A model generated the notes under the pieces. It was not told the origin of the DNA and searched no databases. It saw only the letters and a list, made by a program, of their open reading frames with translations. DNA of 64,000 bases from Filibacter tadaridae. Its GTDB lineage: Bacteria; Bacillota; Bacilli; Bacillales_A; Planococcaceae. A program made the translations under genes and the position numbers. Where the stretch lies: positions 1 through 64,000 of the forward strand of contig NZ_UXAV01000020.1 of the NCBI RefSeq assembly GCF_900609045.1, read 5' to 3'. Below, piece after piece: positions 24,896-34,109 of this stretch (positions within the stretch are counted from its first letter, which is position 1; the number at the start of each line of letters is the position of its first letter).

Positions 24896-25747
24896 CTATT
24901 CCCGTACAACCGGCATGGAGCAGCATCTAAAGGAACCGCCGGATTTGATGATTTCAGAGAAGTCGATTTCAATGACTTCAAAACCATGTGCCCGGATTTG
25001 TGCGTTGACGTTTTTGTTTTGAGGTAAGCTGAATACTTTTTTGTCGCCGATGGATAAGACATTTGTACCCATGGTGAATTGCTCTTCTTCGGATACTTCG
25101 ATGAGCTCATATTGTGTAGCTAGCTTGTCGATTGTTTTTTGTTCGATTGCTTTCGGGAAGATGAGCCCGACTTCGGGTGACAGGATATTGAATACACAAT
25201 CGAGGTGCAAGTATTTTTCATTGAACGGAATGGGTATGATTTTGTGCTTTGGCAAGTCCTTCTTCAACTTCTGAATGGCTTCTTTGGACGTACGGCTGCT
25301 GACACCTACATATACCCTGTCGCGATCGACGATGACATCGCCGCCTTCCACCCGATTGGTCGTTGTCTGGAACTCAATGTCCTCGTCGTCCAACCAATCC
25401 TCGAGTGCTTCTTCTTCACCTTTACGGATGTCACTTGCCATTTCAGCAACGAAGATATCGTCGCCGACTGTGAATCCGATATCACGTGTGAATACTTGCT
25501 CGGGGAACTCTTCGGATGTAGGTAGCTTAATGACTTCGACTCCGTGTTCGATAAGCTTTTTTTCAAATTCCGCATGTTGTTTCATAGCTATTGTGGTATT
25601 TATATTTTCGTCTTCGTATTCTTTTTGCACATCATTGATGACTTCGTCTATCGCCATGAATTTCGGCTGACAGAGGATGACACGGCGTAACGTATCATAT
25701 TCGGTATTGCACTGTGTTTCAAGGGTATCTTCTATAGGGGAATCCAT
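24896..25747 (-). CDS. Amidinotransferase/dimethylargininase-family hydrolase (YkgA-like)
   Basis: A 283-residue member of the guanidino-modifying superfamily that includes dimethylarginine dimethylaminohydrolase and arginine deiminase. Key residues are visible: FTRDIGF and EGGDVIV for substrate binding, the catalytic His in LHLDCVFNIL and a Cys in GGSFRCCSMP near the C-terminus. The likely reaction is hydrolysis of a substituted arginine, releasing an amine and citrulline. The ATG at 25747 follows GGAGG. It stands alone between terminators. Confidence 0.88.
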   Translation of the reverse strand: MDSPIEDTLETQCNTEYDTLRRVILCQPKFMAIDEVINDVQKEYEDENINTTIAMKQHAEFEKKLIEHGVEVIKLPTSEEFPEQVFTRDIGFTVGDDIFVAEMASDIRKGEEEALEDWLDDEDIEFQTTTNRVEGGDVIVDRDRVYVGVSSRTSKEAIQKLKKDLPKHKIIPIPFNEKYLHLDCVFNILSPEVGLIFPKAIEQKTIDKLATQYELIEVSEEEQFTMGTNVLSIGDKKVFSLPQNKNVNAQIRAHGFEVIEIDFSEIIKSGGSFRCCSMPVVRE

Positions 25748-26050
25748 CTTCCATCCTCCAAGTAATTTTTTTCGTCTTCAAATCAATTCCCTTTTGAGAT
25801 AAATATAAACATTTAATTTTCCATATTTAATTCTATAAACGATAACTCTTTTAAGGTAGAGACGACAGAACTTGTGGGTGTTTTTAAGCGTAAGATACCC
25901 ACCATTCCGTTGAAAGTTGATTTGAAAAGCCAATAATTTGCGTGTCGGCCTCTTTTCCGCTGTATTTCCGAGGAAATGATAGCGCATCATTCACCCCCCG
26001 ATTCGATATGTATATTGAGTTCCTACATATATGGTTTATTCGGCCCATTG
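25748..26050. other. Intergenic stretch with one hairpin
   Basis: A+T-rich upstream region of the dimethylargininase-like gene. A hairpin GTGGGT (25874-25879) to ACCCAC (25897-25902) has no T-run. TTTCC-GAGG-AAA-type palindromes occur near 25970 and again at 26120-26145. No gene was recognised. Confidence 0.4.
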
Positions 26051-26057
26051 AAAAAAC

Positions 26058-26074
26058 CCTCACATTCCGTGAGG
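26058..26074 (-). terminator. Terminator of the D-serine dehydratase gene
   Basis: CCTCAC-ATTCC-GTGAGG, with a run of six T following on the minus strand. It lies about 60 bases past the stop codon. Confidence 0.8.
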
Positions 26075-26136
26075 ATTCCACATTATTCACACGGTTATTT
26101 CCCGTTTCGTGTCGATTTCCCGGGAAATAAAGCGAA

Positions 26137-27450
26137 TTATTTCCCCGCCATCCCGTAGTAAAGTGCCATTTCGGCTTCAGGGACCATACTGCCACCTGTT
26201 GCCCAGACTAGATGGGTTGCATTAGCAGAATCAGCGTCCAGCACATGTTCACGAATGACGTTTATGGGGCCTGTCATGCCTGCTAATGCAGATGGTTCAA
26301 GCTTGATGCCTTCTGTGTCTGCAATCAGCTTCAATAAACGGAACATTGATGCGTCTGCAATTGTATAGCAACCCGCCAAATGCGGTTCCATTGTTTTGCC
26401 GACAAAGCCTGATGCTGTACCGACTGCAAGCCCATCCGCAGCGGTTTTATTGTCAATGCCGAAGTCTTTTACAGAGACTTTATCATGTAGGCCAGTCATC
26501 ATCCCGAGAATCATACACGGGGAATGTGTGGGTTCTGCAAAGAAACAGCGAACATTATCGCCGAACGCAAGCTTCAATCCGAATGCGACTCCGCCCGGTC
26601 CGCCGCCGACACCGCATGGCAAGTAAACGAATAACGGATGGTCTTTGTCGACAATTGTACCGCGTTCATTCAGCTGATCCGCTAGGCGTCCTCCTGCAAC
26701 AGCGTAACCTAGAAACAGGTCAAGCGAGTTTTCATCATCGACAAAGTGGCAGCTCGGATCTGCGTCTGCTTGGCGACGCCCTTCTTCAACTGCCTTGCTG
26801 TAATCGTCTGCGTATTCAATGACTGTTACGCCTTTTTCACGTAACAACTCCTTCTTCCACTGTTTCGCATCCGCGGACATATGAACTGTAACGTTGAAGC
26901 CAAGTTTTGCACTCATTATGCCTATACTCAGGCCCAGATTACCGGTTGAACCGACAGCTATTTTATGTTTGGCAAATAGGTTTTTCAGTTCCTGTTCGGC
27001 AAACCTGGAATAATCGTCTTTAAGGTCAATCAAGCCATATTCGATGGCAAGTGTTTCCGCATGTTTCAGTATTTCATAAATGCCGCCACGTGCTTTGATG
27101 GATCCTGAAATAGGTAATTTATTGTCTTGTTTTAAAAGGAGTTCCCCTGGAATGGAACTATTGTATTCATCCGCAAGCGCTTCTTTCATTTCCGGAATTG
27201 CGGTTAATGGTGATTCAATGATTCCTTTCGCATCTCTCGTTTCCGGAAATACCGTTTCAATATAAGATGCAAAACGTTTGAGTCGATCTGATGCATCTTT
27301 GACATCCACTGCCGTTACATTAGTTTTTGGCAGCCCGGTTGTAACGGACTCTACTAGTGGATTAAGCCAGAGAACTTCTTCGAGACGGGTTAAGTTTTTA
27401 ATGAGTGGCAGTTCTTCCAACCAATTATTCACTTCGTTCGGTTTCAACAA
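26137..27450 (-). CDS. dsdA: D-serine dehydratase (D-serine ammonia-lyase)
   Basis: A 437-residue PLP enzyme converting D-serine to pyruvate and ammonia. The PLP lysine is in [12 protein letters not shown], the phosphate loop is [11 protein letters not shown], and [15 protein letters not shown] matches the DsdA family; length is as expected. The start is TTG (27450) in a TTG-TTG pair, with GGGGTGA five bases upstream. It stands as a single gene beside the kyn operon, so it contributes a second amino-acid-catabolic function to this region. Confidence 0.95.
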   Translation of the reverse strand: MLKPNEVNNWLEELPLIKNLTRLEEVLWLNPLVESVTTGLPKTNVTAVDVKDASDRLKRFASYIETVFPETRDAKGIIESPLTAIPEMKEALADEYNSSIPGELLLKQDNKLPISGSIKARGGIYEILKHAETLAIEYGLIDLKDDYSRFAEQELKNLFAKHKIAVGSTGNLGLSIGIMSAKLGFNVTVHMSADAKQWKKELLREKGVTVIEYADDYSKAVEEGRRQADADPSCHFVDDENSLDLFLGYAVAGGRLADQLNERGTIVDKDHPLFVYLPCGVGGGPGGVAFGLKLAFGDNVRCFFAEPTHSPCMILGMMTGLHDKVSVKDFGIDNKTAADGLAVGTASGFVGKTMEPHLAGCYTIADASMFRLLKLIADTEGIKLEPSALAGMTGPINVIREHVLDADSANATHLVWATGGSMVPEAEMALYYGMAGK

Positions 27451-27675
27451 CTAAATCACCCCTTTTTTGAAAATTTATACGAATAGTATACCATGTAGCA
27501 ATTCTTCACTCTTGCCATCTGAATTACTTGTACTTCATAGGAAAATACTTCTGCTTCGCTAGTTATAAGATAATTTTCTCAAACGCATCCGTTATGCCTT
27601 ATTGCACACACGAATATTAACTTTTCAGAATACAATATAATAACGAATCGATGATAGGGGGCGTTTGAGGTTTAT

Positions 27676-27745
27676 GCAATGAGCCACAGCGGTTCGAGGA
27701 GGCGTGCCCGGGGTCGATGCGCAATCAGTTCGACAGGTTCATTGC
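27676..27745. repeat. 70-bp G+C-rich imperfect palindrome upstream of dsdA
   Basis: GCAATGAGCC (27676-27685) pairs with GGTTCATTGC (27736-27745) in 9 of 10 positions around a G+C-rich core. The outer arms resemble those of the element at 60214 (GCAATAAGCC...CTTATTGC). The rest of 27451-27801 is A+T-rich upstream DNA of dsdA with no gene seen. Confidence 0.6.
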
Positions 27746-27801
27746 CGGTACCTGTTTATGCGTTATGAATGAAGTCTTATTATTTAAGTGAACCATCTAC
27801 A

Positions 27802-27837
27802 AAACTCCGCCAACGAATTCATATCGTGGCGGAGTTT
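27802..27837 (-). terminator. Terminator of the kynUBA operon
   Basis: AAACTCCGCCA (27802-27812) pairs perfectly with TGGCGGAGTTT (27827-27837), just after the kynA stop. The T-run is short on the minus strand and better on the plus strand. Confidence 0.75.
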
Positions 27838-27843
27838 CTTTTT

Positions 27844-28671
27844 CTATAGTTTCGTACGTACTTCCCATAGCTCAGGGAAAAATTGGTGGTCTAGAACGGA
27901 TTTTAAATACTTCACACCGGACGAGCCACCCGTTCCTGTTTTGAAGCCAATGATTCGCTCGACTGTTTTCATATGCCTAAAACGCCATTGCTGGTGGCTG
28001 TCTTCTATATCGACCAATTTTTCGGCAAGCTGGTACAAGTTCCAATACTTATCGACGTTACGATATACTTCGAGCCAGGCATCCGCGACGGTTGAATCCC
28101 CTTTGTAGGTAATGGAGAAATCGCGCATTAGTAATTCGGGATTGATAGGGAAACCGGCCCTTGCCAATGCACGGATGGCGACATCATAAATGCCTGGTGC
28201 ACGGTAAGCGGTCTCCAGCTTTTGCGCAAGCTCGGGATCCTTTTCGTAAATTTTCACGATATGCGCCTGCTTGTAGCCAAGTGCGAATTCGATAAGGCGG
28301 TTTTGATAGGATTGGAAGCCCGATGCGCGGCCGAGGCTATCACGGAATTCCATATATTCCGCAGGTGTTAGTGTCGACAGGACATCCCATGCCTGGATGA
28401 TTTGCGTTTGGACTCTTGAAACACGAGCCAGCATTTTGAACGCTTCCGGTAACTCGTCTTCTTCAATAGATTCAATTGCGGCGTCCAACTCATGCAAAAT
28501 GAGTTTCATCCATAATTCACTTACCTGGTGAATGACGATGAACAGCATTTCATCATGATGACCGGACAAGCGCTCTTGACTCGTCAGCAACTTATCAAGA
28601 TTTAGGTATTCGCCATACGTCATATTGTCTCTGAAATCAGTATGAATCCCATTTTCACTCATGTGAGCCAC
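27844..28671 (-). CDS. kynA: Tryptophan 2,3-dioxygenase
   Basis: A 275-residue haem enzyme that opens the tryptophan indole ring to N-formylkynurenine, the first step of the kynurenine pathway. Recognisable segments are [32 protein letters not shown], where the haem-pocket His lies, [13 protein letters not shown] and the C-terminal [12 protein letters not shown]. It is the last gene of the operon and overlaps the end of kynB by 17 bases. Although it acts first in the pathway it is encoded last, as in other Bacillus-type kyn clusters. Confidence 0.96.
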   Translation of the reverse strand: MAHMSENGIHTDFRDNMTYGEYLNLDKLLTSQERLSGHHDEMLFIVIHQVSELWMKLILHELDAAIESIEEDELPEAFKMLARVSRVQTQIIQAWDVLSTLTPAEYMEFRDSLGRASGFQSYQNRLIEFALGYKQAHIVKIYEKDPELAQKLETAYRAPGIYDVAIRALARAGFPINPELLMRDFSITYKGDSTVADAWLEVYRNVDKYWNLYQLAEKLVDIEDSHQQWRFRHMKTVERIIGFKTGTGGSSGVKYLKSVLDHQFFPELWEVRTKL

Positions 28672-29302
28672 TGCCTTTCACAGATCTCAAGACGGCGCGA
28701 ACTGGGCTACCGTCACCCTCTGCTAACGGTAGCGGTAATGCAATCAGCTCATAATCGCCCGGCTCGACTGAATCGAGTACAATATTTTCTAAAATCATCA
28801 CGCCATTCTGATTTAGCGAATGATGAGCCTCCAACAATTTGCTGTCTTCTGGATCGACGGAGGGTGTGTCGACGCCGATTAGTTTGACGCCCCGTTCGTT
28901 CAACAAAGGACCGATATCTCCGCGTAAATACGTAAATTCTTCAGGGAATACATTTGCGTCAGGACGACTTGAGGTCCGCAATAGAACTCGTGCCACTCCG
29001 CCGAAGTCGATGTTTTCCAAGTCCGAATGACCGACACTTTCAAGTCCTGAAACGTCGATGACACGGGCCTTTCCAATGTATAGATTGATGTCAAGATCAA
29101 GCACTTTTTTGCCCGCATCATCGAAATGGAACGGCGCATCGATATGCGTGCCCATATGCGTACTTGTCGTTAGTTTTCCAATGTTGACGGATCCTGTATC
29201 GACTTTAGCAAATGCAACTTCGTAGCTGAACGGCGTGTCGCCCGGCCATTCTGCAATATCGTTTTGGAGTGGTTGTGAAATATCAATCCATTTCCCGGTC
29301 AT
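28655..29302 (-). CDS. kynB: Kynurenine formamidase
   Basis: A 215-residue metal-dependent cyclase-type hydrolase that removes formate from N-formylkynurenine. The family motif [12 protein letters not shown] supplies zinc ligands, and WPGDTPF near the N-terminus is typical. The ATG at 29302 overlaps the kynU stop by ATGA, indicating coupled translation. It lies in the middle of kynU-kynB-kynA. Confidence 0.95.
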   Translation of the reverse strand: MTGKWIDISQPLQNDIAEWPGDTPFSYEVAFAKVDTGSVNIGKLTTSTHMGTHIDAPFHFDDAGKKVLDLDINLYIGKARVIDVSGLESVGHSDLENIDFGGVARVLLRTSSRPDANVFPEEFTYLRGDIGPLLNERGVKLIGVDTPSVDPEDSKLLEAHHSLNQNGVMILENIVLDSVEPGDYELIALPLPLAEGDGSPVRAVLRSVKGSGSHE

Positions 29303-30570
29303 GCGACGACTCCCCTTTTGTTTTCAAACTTTTCATAGCGTTTTTCATCCATGATGATTCTTAGTTTTTGCACAGTATGCCAGACATCTTCGAATGAGTT
29401 ATAGAGTGCTATAGGCGCGAGTCGGACGCCGTTCGGTACGCGGAAATCAGGTATGACGCCATCTTCTTTGAGCGCTTTGCAAATGCGTGCCGCCTCTACA
29501 TGTTCAAGCAGAATATGCCCGCCGCGGGTAGCGTCTGTTGGGTTGCCGATGGTGAATTGATAATCGGCAAGTTCCGATTTAATTAATTCCAAAAAGTATT
29601 GTGTAAGTTGAAGTGATTTCTTGCGGATGTTGGCTAGACCTGCCTCTCCAAACAATTCAAGTGCTCCGATTAACGGTGCGAGGCTTAGAACATGTGGCGT
29701 CCCTATTTGGTAAGCGCTCACATCCATTGCCGAGTCCATTGTATGATCCATATCGAATTGCGATTCCTTTTTGGAACCGAACCACCCCGCAAGTCCTGGC
29801 ACTGTACCGAAGTGTTTCTCGTGGACGAATAATCCGCCGACAGAACCCGGACCGCCGTTCAGATGCTTGTATGTACACCAAAATGCGAAGTCCACTCCCC
29901 AGTCATGCAAAGCGTGTTCAACCGCCCCTATGGAATGGCACAAATCGAATCCGATTGGAATGCCCCGCTCGTTTGCAGCTCTGGTTAGTCGATCCATGTC
30001 AAGTACTTGGCCACTTCTATAGAGTACTGCCGGGAGGACGATTAGCGCGATGTCGTCTGTCATTGCTGCGATGATGTCATCTTCGCACAGGAATCGACCG
30101 TCAGGACTTGTCACTTGAACTAGATGTTCGTCCGAATCGTAGCCTTTCATTGCAAGTTGGCTTTTAAGTGCGTAAATATCTGAAGGAAAGTTTAGTTTGT
30201 CCGCGAGAATTTTCGTTCGGACGCCTGCGGGCTTGTAAAAAGTTGCGACGAGCTGATGCAAGTTCGTTGTTGTCGACCCTGTCGCAATGACTTCCGCTTT
30301 CATGCCCCCAACTAGCGGTGCCATTTTCCCTCCAACGGATTCCGACAGGTAAAACCATGGATTGTCCCCTTCTGTCCATCCCTCTATGCCAAGTGTTTTC
30401 CAGGAATTAAGTAGGTCGAACAATGTGCGTTCAGCCCGTTTGGATAGCAAACCCAACGAGTTGCCGTCCATGTAGAGGGTGTTTTCTTGCAGGTAGAATT
30501 CCTGTCTATAGGCCGCTAAATCATCTTGCTTATCCAGTAGTTGTGCGTATTCAAGCGTATCTTGTTCCAT
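29299..30570 (-). CDS. kynU: Kynureninase
   Basis: A 423-residue PLP enzyme that splits kynurenine into anthranilate and alanine. The PLP lysine is in [17 protein letters not shown], and [15 protein letters not shown] and [10 protein letters not shown] are family segments. I placed the start at the ATG at 30570 behind GGGGGAGAAAG; the frame extends to 30639 but runs into the promoter and repeat array. Together with KynA and KynB it turns tryptophan into anthranilate, which can be recycled through the trp genes at the right end of this window. Confidence 0.95.
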   Translation of the reverse strand: MEQDTLEYAQLLDKQDDLAAYRQEFYLQENTLYMDGNSLGLLSKRAERTLFDLLNSWKTLGIEGWTEGDNPWFYLSESVGGKMAPLVGGMKAEVIATGSTTTNLHQLVATFYKPAGVRTKILADKLNFPSDIYALKSQLAMKGYDSDEHLVQVTSPDGRFLCEDDIIAAMTDDIALIVLPAVLYRSGQVLDMDRLTRAANERGIPIGFDLCHSIGAVEHALHDWGVDFAFWCTYKHLNGGPGSVGGLFVHEKHFGTVPGLAGWFGSKKESQFDMDHTMDSAMDVSAYQIGTPHVLSLAPLIGALELFGEAGLANIRKKSLQLTQYFLELIKSELADYQFTIGNPTDATRGGHILLEHVEAARICKALKEDGVIPDFRVPNGVRLAPIALYNSFEDVWHTVQKLRIIMDEKRYEKFENKRGVVA

Positions 30571-30610
30571 TACTTTCTCCCCCTTATTCGAATTGTCTGT
30601 TTCTAGTGGA

Positions 30611-30619
30611 ATCATAGCA
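30611..30619 (-). promoter_or_regulatory. Possible extended -10 promoter of kynUBA
   Basis: TGCTATGAT on the minus strand, about 40 bases before the kynU start, has the form of an extended -10 element. The -35 region would fall in the first units of the phased repeat array and has no consensus sequence. Confidence 0.35.
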
Positions 30620-30632
30620 TAGATTGGGGGGG

Positions 30633-30825
30633 TTATCACTGGTTTTGGAGGGGTGTCATTGGCTTGGGTGGGTTTATCACCGGCATGGGGGAGGTTATCA
30701 CCGCCTCAGGGTACTTTATCACTGTCTTGACGGGAGTTATCACCGCCTCGGTTGTATATCCCGCCTTGACTAGGGTTATCACCTCCTCGGGGTACCTTAT
30801 CACCGCCTTGACCGGGGTTATCACC
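30633..30825. repeat. Phased array, family 1: about ten units at 21-bp spacing
   Basis: TTATCACC-like cores begin at 30633, 30654 (degenerate), 30674, 30695, 30716, 30737, about 30757 (degenerate), 30776, 30797 and 30818. Spacing is 19-21 bp, mean close to 20.6. Linkers are G-rich (GCCTTGACCGGGG, GCCTCGGGGTACC). It fills the gap between the desR terminator and the kynU promoter. Confidence 0.92.
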
Positions 30826-30856
30826 ACCCCGCTGCCTCAAGCTTTTCCCACACAAA

Positions 30857-30878
30857 AAGCCGGCTGATTCGCCGGCTT
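30857..30878 (-). terminator. Terminator of desKR
   Basis: AAGCCGGC-TGATTC-GCCGGCTT with TTTTTG following on the minus strand, 15 bases past the desR stop. Confidence 0.9.
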
Positions 30879-30892
30879 CTACTTCACATAAT

Positions 30893-31504
30893 TCACTTAA
30901 ACCAGCCCTTATCTTTAAACCTCGAAATCGCTTCAATCCGATTGCTGACTTCCAGTTTGTCGAGGATGGTGGAGATATAGTTGCGAATGGTGCCCGGCGT
31001 TAGAAATAGTTCACCGGCAATGTCCTTCGTTGTTTTGCCGTCTGCAATAAGACTAAGCACTTGGCTTTCACGTTCGGTCAGCGGGTTTTCCGTTTCATCC
31101 CTGTCTCCGTATGCGATGTCGACAAGCTCCGGCGCATAGATACGTCGTCCATCCATAATGGTTCGGATGGAGCTGACCAAATCCTCGATTGGGCTATCTT
31201 TCAGCAAATAGCCACGCACGCCTGCTTTTCGCGCGCGTTCAAAGTAGCCGGTTCTTGCAAACGTCGTCAGGATAATGATTTTGCATTCGCCGCCTTGCAA
31301 AGCTTCTGCTGCATCAAGCCCAGTTTTTACAGGCATTTCAATATCCATGATACACACATCCGGTCGCTGTTCATTTACCAAGTCAACGGCTTCTTCACCG
31401 TTTTTTGCCTTTCCGACGACCTCCATGTCATCCTCCAAGTTTAGTAATGATCCAAGTGCGCCTAGCATCATCCCTTGGTCTTCTGCTATAACAATACGTA
31501 TCAC
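30893..31504 (-). CDS. desR: Response regulator of membrane fluidity, DesR-like
   Basis: A 203-residue NarL-type regulator. With the GTG start at 31504, behind GGAGAG, the N-terminus reads MIRIVIAEDQGMMLGALGSL and the phosphoacceptor in CIMDIEMP is Asp54, the same number as in B. subtilis DesR. The C-terminal helix-turn-helix LTERESQVLSLIADGKTTKD is typical of LuxR/NarL proteins. The upstream GTG at 31513 is possible but gives a longer N-terminus. It lies one base after desK. It should activate the desaturase gene when membranes stiffen in the cold. Confidence 0.94.
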   Translation of the reverse strand: MIRIVIAEDQGMMLGALGSLLNLEDDMEVVGKAKNGEEAVDLVNEQRPDVCIMDIEMPVKTGLDAAEALQGGECKIIILTTFARTGYFERARKAGVRGYLLKDSPIEDLVSSIRTIMDGRRIYAPELVDIAYGDRDETENPLTERESQVLSLIADGKTTKDIAGELFLTPGTIRNYISTILDKLEVSNRIEAISRFKDKGWFK

Positions 31505-31505
31505 G

Positions 31506-32636
31506 TCAATCACTCTCCATAATATGTGTTAGAACCGCAGGAACACGGATGCATAATTTCGTGCCTTTACCACCGACAATTCGAAGGTTGCCATTGATGA
31601 ATTCAAGTCGCTCTCGCATTCCCCTTAAGCCATTCCCCGGCGACGTCTCTCCGCCCCTTGTAATGCCAATGCCGTTATCTTCAATGATGATGACAAATTC
31701 ATTTGGCCGTTGTTCAAACGTAATATGACAAGAAGTCCCGTAACTATGCTTCACAACATTCGTCACGGCTTCTTTTAAGCACATGCCCAGCACATTTTCA
31801 ACGATTGTCGGGATATTAGTGAATACCGGATTCCCTTCGATTGTGAAATCCATTTCAGCTGCTTTCAAAATTTGCTGGATACGCGGCAATTCATCTTCCA
31901 ATTTTGTCGCTCGCATATCTGATACAAGTTCTCGGACTTCTTTCAATGCCGTACTCGCTGTTTGCCGAATATCATGCAATTCCTTTTCTGCTGCGGCTGG
32001 ATCGCGGGAAATAAGTTTTCCAGCCAAATCACTTTTCAAACCAATTAACGACAACTTTTGCCCAAGCGTATCATGCAAGTCACGCGCAATACGCTGCCGC
32101 TCTTCCATTATGATCAGATCCGAAAGCCGCTCATTTGCGTACTCCAATTGACCTTCCAGGTTTTCACGTTTATTGCGATTGTACAGATTGAAAGGAAGAA
32201 GTACGACACCAATTACCGTAATGATGATGAAATGGACCTGTGGAAGGAATAAATCGATTTCGATGAAAAAACCTGTAACAATCGCTACAATCGTAATTGC
32301 GATATGTAAACCATACATGATGAAAAAACCGACTGGATTACGAATATTACCTATGAAAAATGCTGTAAACAACGATAAGTAGACATACCCGAAAAGAAGC
32401 GTCATAGCGACATTGATGACCATTTCAAAACTGAGCCACATATAAACAAGTCCACTTTTTGATTTGAATGAAAAGCGGTACGACAGGAAAAATAGAATAA
32501 GAATAGCAATCCCTATACTAATTTCAACCGGAGACGAAGATCTGAAAATGAAAAAGAACGGAAGAAGACAAAAAATAGACCACGCATAGATACTTAGCCA
32601 TGTGTTTTTCGGGAAAATACTATACCAACTTTGCAT
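31506..32636 (-). CDS. desK: Thermosensor histidine kinase, DesK-like
   Basis: A 376-residue kinase with several hydrophobic segments in the first 150 residues and the phosphoacceptor in RIARDLHDTLGQKLS at His188, the same number as the known His188 of B. subtilis DesK. The HPK7-type catalytic domain shows DNGIGI and GNGLRGMRERL. DesK senses membrane thickness and switches between kinase and phosphatase. It is transcribed with desR and separated from des by a terminator. Confidence 0.94.
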   Translation of the reverse strand: MQSWYSIFPKNTWLSIYAWSIFCLLPFFFIFRSSSPVEISIGIAILILFFLSYRFSFKSKSGLVYMWLSFEMVINVAMTLLFGYVYLSLFTAFFIGNIRNPVGFFIMYGLHIAITIVAIVTGFFIEIDLFLPQVHFIIITVIGVVLLPFNLYNRNKRENLEGQLEYANERLSDLIIMEERQRIARDLHDTLGQKLSLIGLKSDLAGKLISRDPAAAEKELHDIRQTASTALKEVRELVSDMRATKLEDELPRIQQILKAAEMDFTIEGNPVFTNIPTIVENVLGMCLKEAVTNVVKHSYGTSCHITFEQRPNEFVIIIEDNGIGITRGGETSPGNGLRGMRERLEFINGNLRIVGGKGTKLCIRVPAVLTHIMESD

Positions 32637-32693
32637 ACCGCTCCATCACCGTCCTGTCTATATGTACCATTGTACCAAATGAATTGTAGAAAA

Positions 32694-32724
32694 AAACAGT
32701 CATTCTCCAAAGAGATGACTGTTT
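32694..32724 (-). terminator. Terminator between des and desK
   Basis: AAACAGTCAT pairs with ATGACTGTTT, with TCTC/GAGA inside, and a run of seven T follows on the minus strand. It separates the regulated desaturase transcript from desKR. Confidence 0.88.
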
Positions 32725-32730
32725 CAACTA

Positions 32731-33783
32731 TTATTTTGGATCTAACGTTGTGCGTTTTGGTTTCAAATCGATTGAAGGGCTTGCTGATTTTAACATATGC
32801 TTCACGTCTTTAAATGCGATAAACCGTTTCTTTTCAGGATCGTACAAACGGTATCGAATGGACGAAAAGCTTTCTTTGATTGTAATCGTTGTTGCTACAT
32901 GAAGAGGTGGTGTCGATTCATGAGCCATTTCCAAGTTGTAATTCGGAACCCGCGGTGACAAGTGATGAACGTGATGGAAACCGATATTTCCTGTTGCCCA
33001 CTGCAACACGCGCGGTAACTTGTAGTATGAACTGCCGTCGATGGCAGCTTTCACATAATCCCACTCCGATTCCTCTTCGAAATACGAGTCTTCAAATGTA
33101 TGTTGAATGTAGAACAACCAGATGCCTAGCGCGCCTGCAACGAACATAATTGTTCCTTGTATAAGAAGGAATGACTGCCATCCGACAAGTAAAATCATAC
33201 CTGTGTAGAGGACAACAAGTGCTACATTTGTCAAATACGTATTGTTTCGCTCTTTCTTACGTGCATCTTTGCGGTTAAAACGGCTTGAAATAAGTACGAG
33301 GAAAAGCGGTCCAAAGCCGAACATGACAATCGGATTACGGTATAACCGGTAAGCCAAGCGCTGCCATTTCGATGCTTCCACGTACTCTTCAATTGTCATG
33401 ACCCAAATGTCACCCGTGCCTCGCTTGTCGAGGTTTGAGCTTGTTGCATGGTGGATTGAGTGTTCACGTTTCCATTTTTCATATGCAAACAGTGTAAGAA
33501 TACCGGTAATTGTACCGACAATATCATTTGTTTTTTTGTTTTTGAAGAATGAACCATGCGTGCAATCATGGAAGATGATGAACGTCCGGATGACGAATCC
33601 TGAAGCAATAACGGAAAGTCCAAGTGTCAGCCAAATCGATACCGACAAACTCTGGTACGCCAAGAACCATAGGATTAGAAACGGCGGTACTGTATTGACA
33701 AGTTGCATGATACTTTTCTTTTTATCTGACTTAGCAAAAGGGGCAACGTCTTTGTGAAGCTGTTTCGTTTTCTCTTTAGACAT
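32731..33783 (-). CDS. des: Acyl-lipid fatty acid desaturase
   Basis: A 350-residue membrane di-iron desaturase with the three histidine boxes: HDCTHGS, REHSIHHA and HHVHH, and four or more membrane helices. Des in B. subtilis introduces a delta-5 double bond into existing membrane lipids after cold shock. The ATG at 33783 follows GGAGGATAACACAAC. The adjacent desKR genes and the inverted repeat upstream of the promoter support the same regulated system here. Confidence 0.95.
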   Translation of the reverse strand: MSKEKTKQLHKDVAPFAKSDKKKSIMQLVNTVPPFLILWFLAYQSLSVSIWLTLGLSVIASGFVIRTFIIFHDCTHGSFFKNKKTNDIVGTITGILTLFAYEKWKREHSIHHATSSNLDKRGTGDIWVMTIEEYVEASKWQRLAYRLYRNPIVMFGFGPLFLVLISSRFNRKDARKKERNNTYLTNVALVVLYTGMILLVGWQSFLLIQGTIMFVAGALGIWLFYIQHTFEDSYFEEESEWDYVKAAIDGSSYYKLPRVLQWATGNIGFHHVHHLSPRVPNYNLEMAHESTPPLHVATTITIKESFSSIRYRLYDPEKKRFIAFKDVKHMLKSASPSIDLKPKRTTLDPK

Positions 33784-33840
33784 GTTGTGTTATCCTCCTT
33801 CAATTTGGTGTTAATTTTCTGATTCACTATGTTGACTCTA

Positions 33841-33881
33841 ATGATAAAGAACTTTCAGACCTTACAGAAGACATAAATGTC
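33841..33881 (-). promoter_or_regulatory. des promoter with candidate DesR site
   Basis: On the minus strand an inverted repeat GACATTTATGTC (33881-33870) is followed at once by a poor -35 TTCTGT (33869-33864), 17 bases, then TATCAT (33846-33841). A weak -35 with an operator just upstream is the form of an activator-dependent promoter, fitting DesR control. Confidence 0.55.
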
Positions 33882-33994
33882 ATAATAATTGATGTGACAA
33901 GTGTCATCTATTGTGAATTGATTCACAAGGAGCTCATTAAATTGGGTTGCTGTTATGCAAATAAAGATGTGAAAATAATTATTGGCCATAAAAA

Positions 33995-34023
33995 AAGAAC
34001 CACCCCAATTTGAGGTGATTCTT
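33995..34023. terminator. Terminator after the FabG-like gene
   Basis: AAGAACCACC pairs with GGTGATTCTT, flanked by A-run and T-run. A second hairpin, TGTGGAC (34031-34037) with GTCCACA (34055-34061), lies nearer to the stop codon and has no T-run. Confidence 0.7.
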
Positions 34024-34109
34024 TTTACACTGTGGACGACTTCTATTCGTCGATGTCCACATGTGGATATCGAATTTTCATTCCCAAAACTGCTTTTGTG
34101 CATAACTTC

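Noticed and set aside
25778-26195. Frames of 70 and 103 residues near the dsdA terminator
   Set aside because: They are antisense to or overlap known elements, with no start signals.
27676-27745. tRNA gene or riboswitch
   Set aside because: GGTTCGA and GTTCGAC resemble a T-arm, but no cloverleaf or acceptor stem can be drawn; it is better treated as a palindromic repeat.
33855-34103. 82-residue minus-strand frame between des and the FabG-like gene
   Set aside because: It spans the FabG-like terminator and the des promoter, and its composition is not protein-like.
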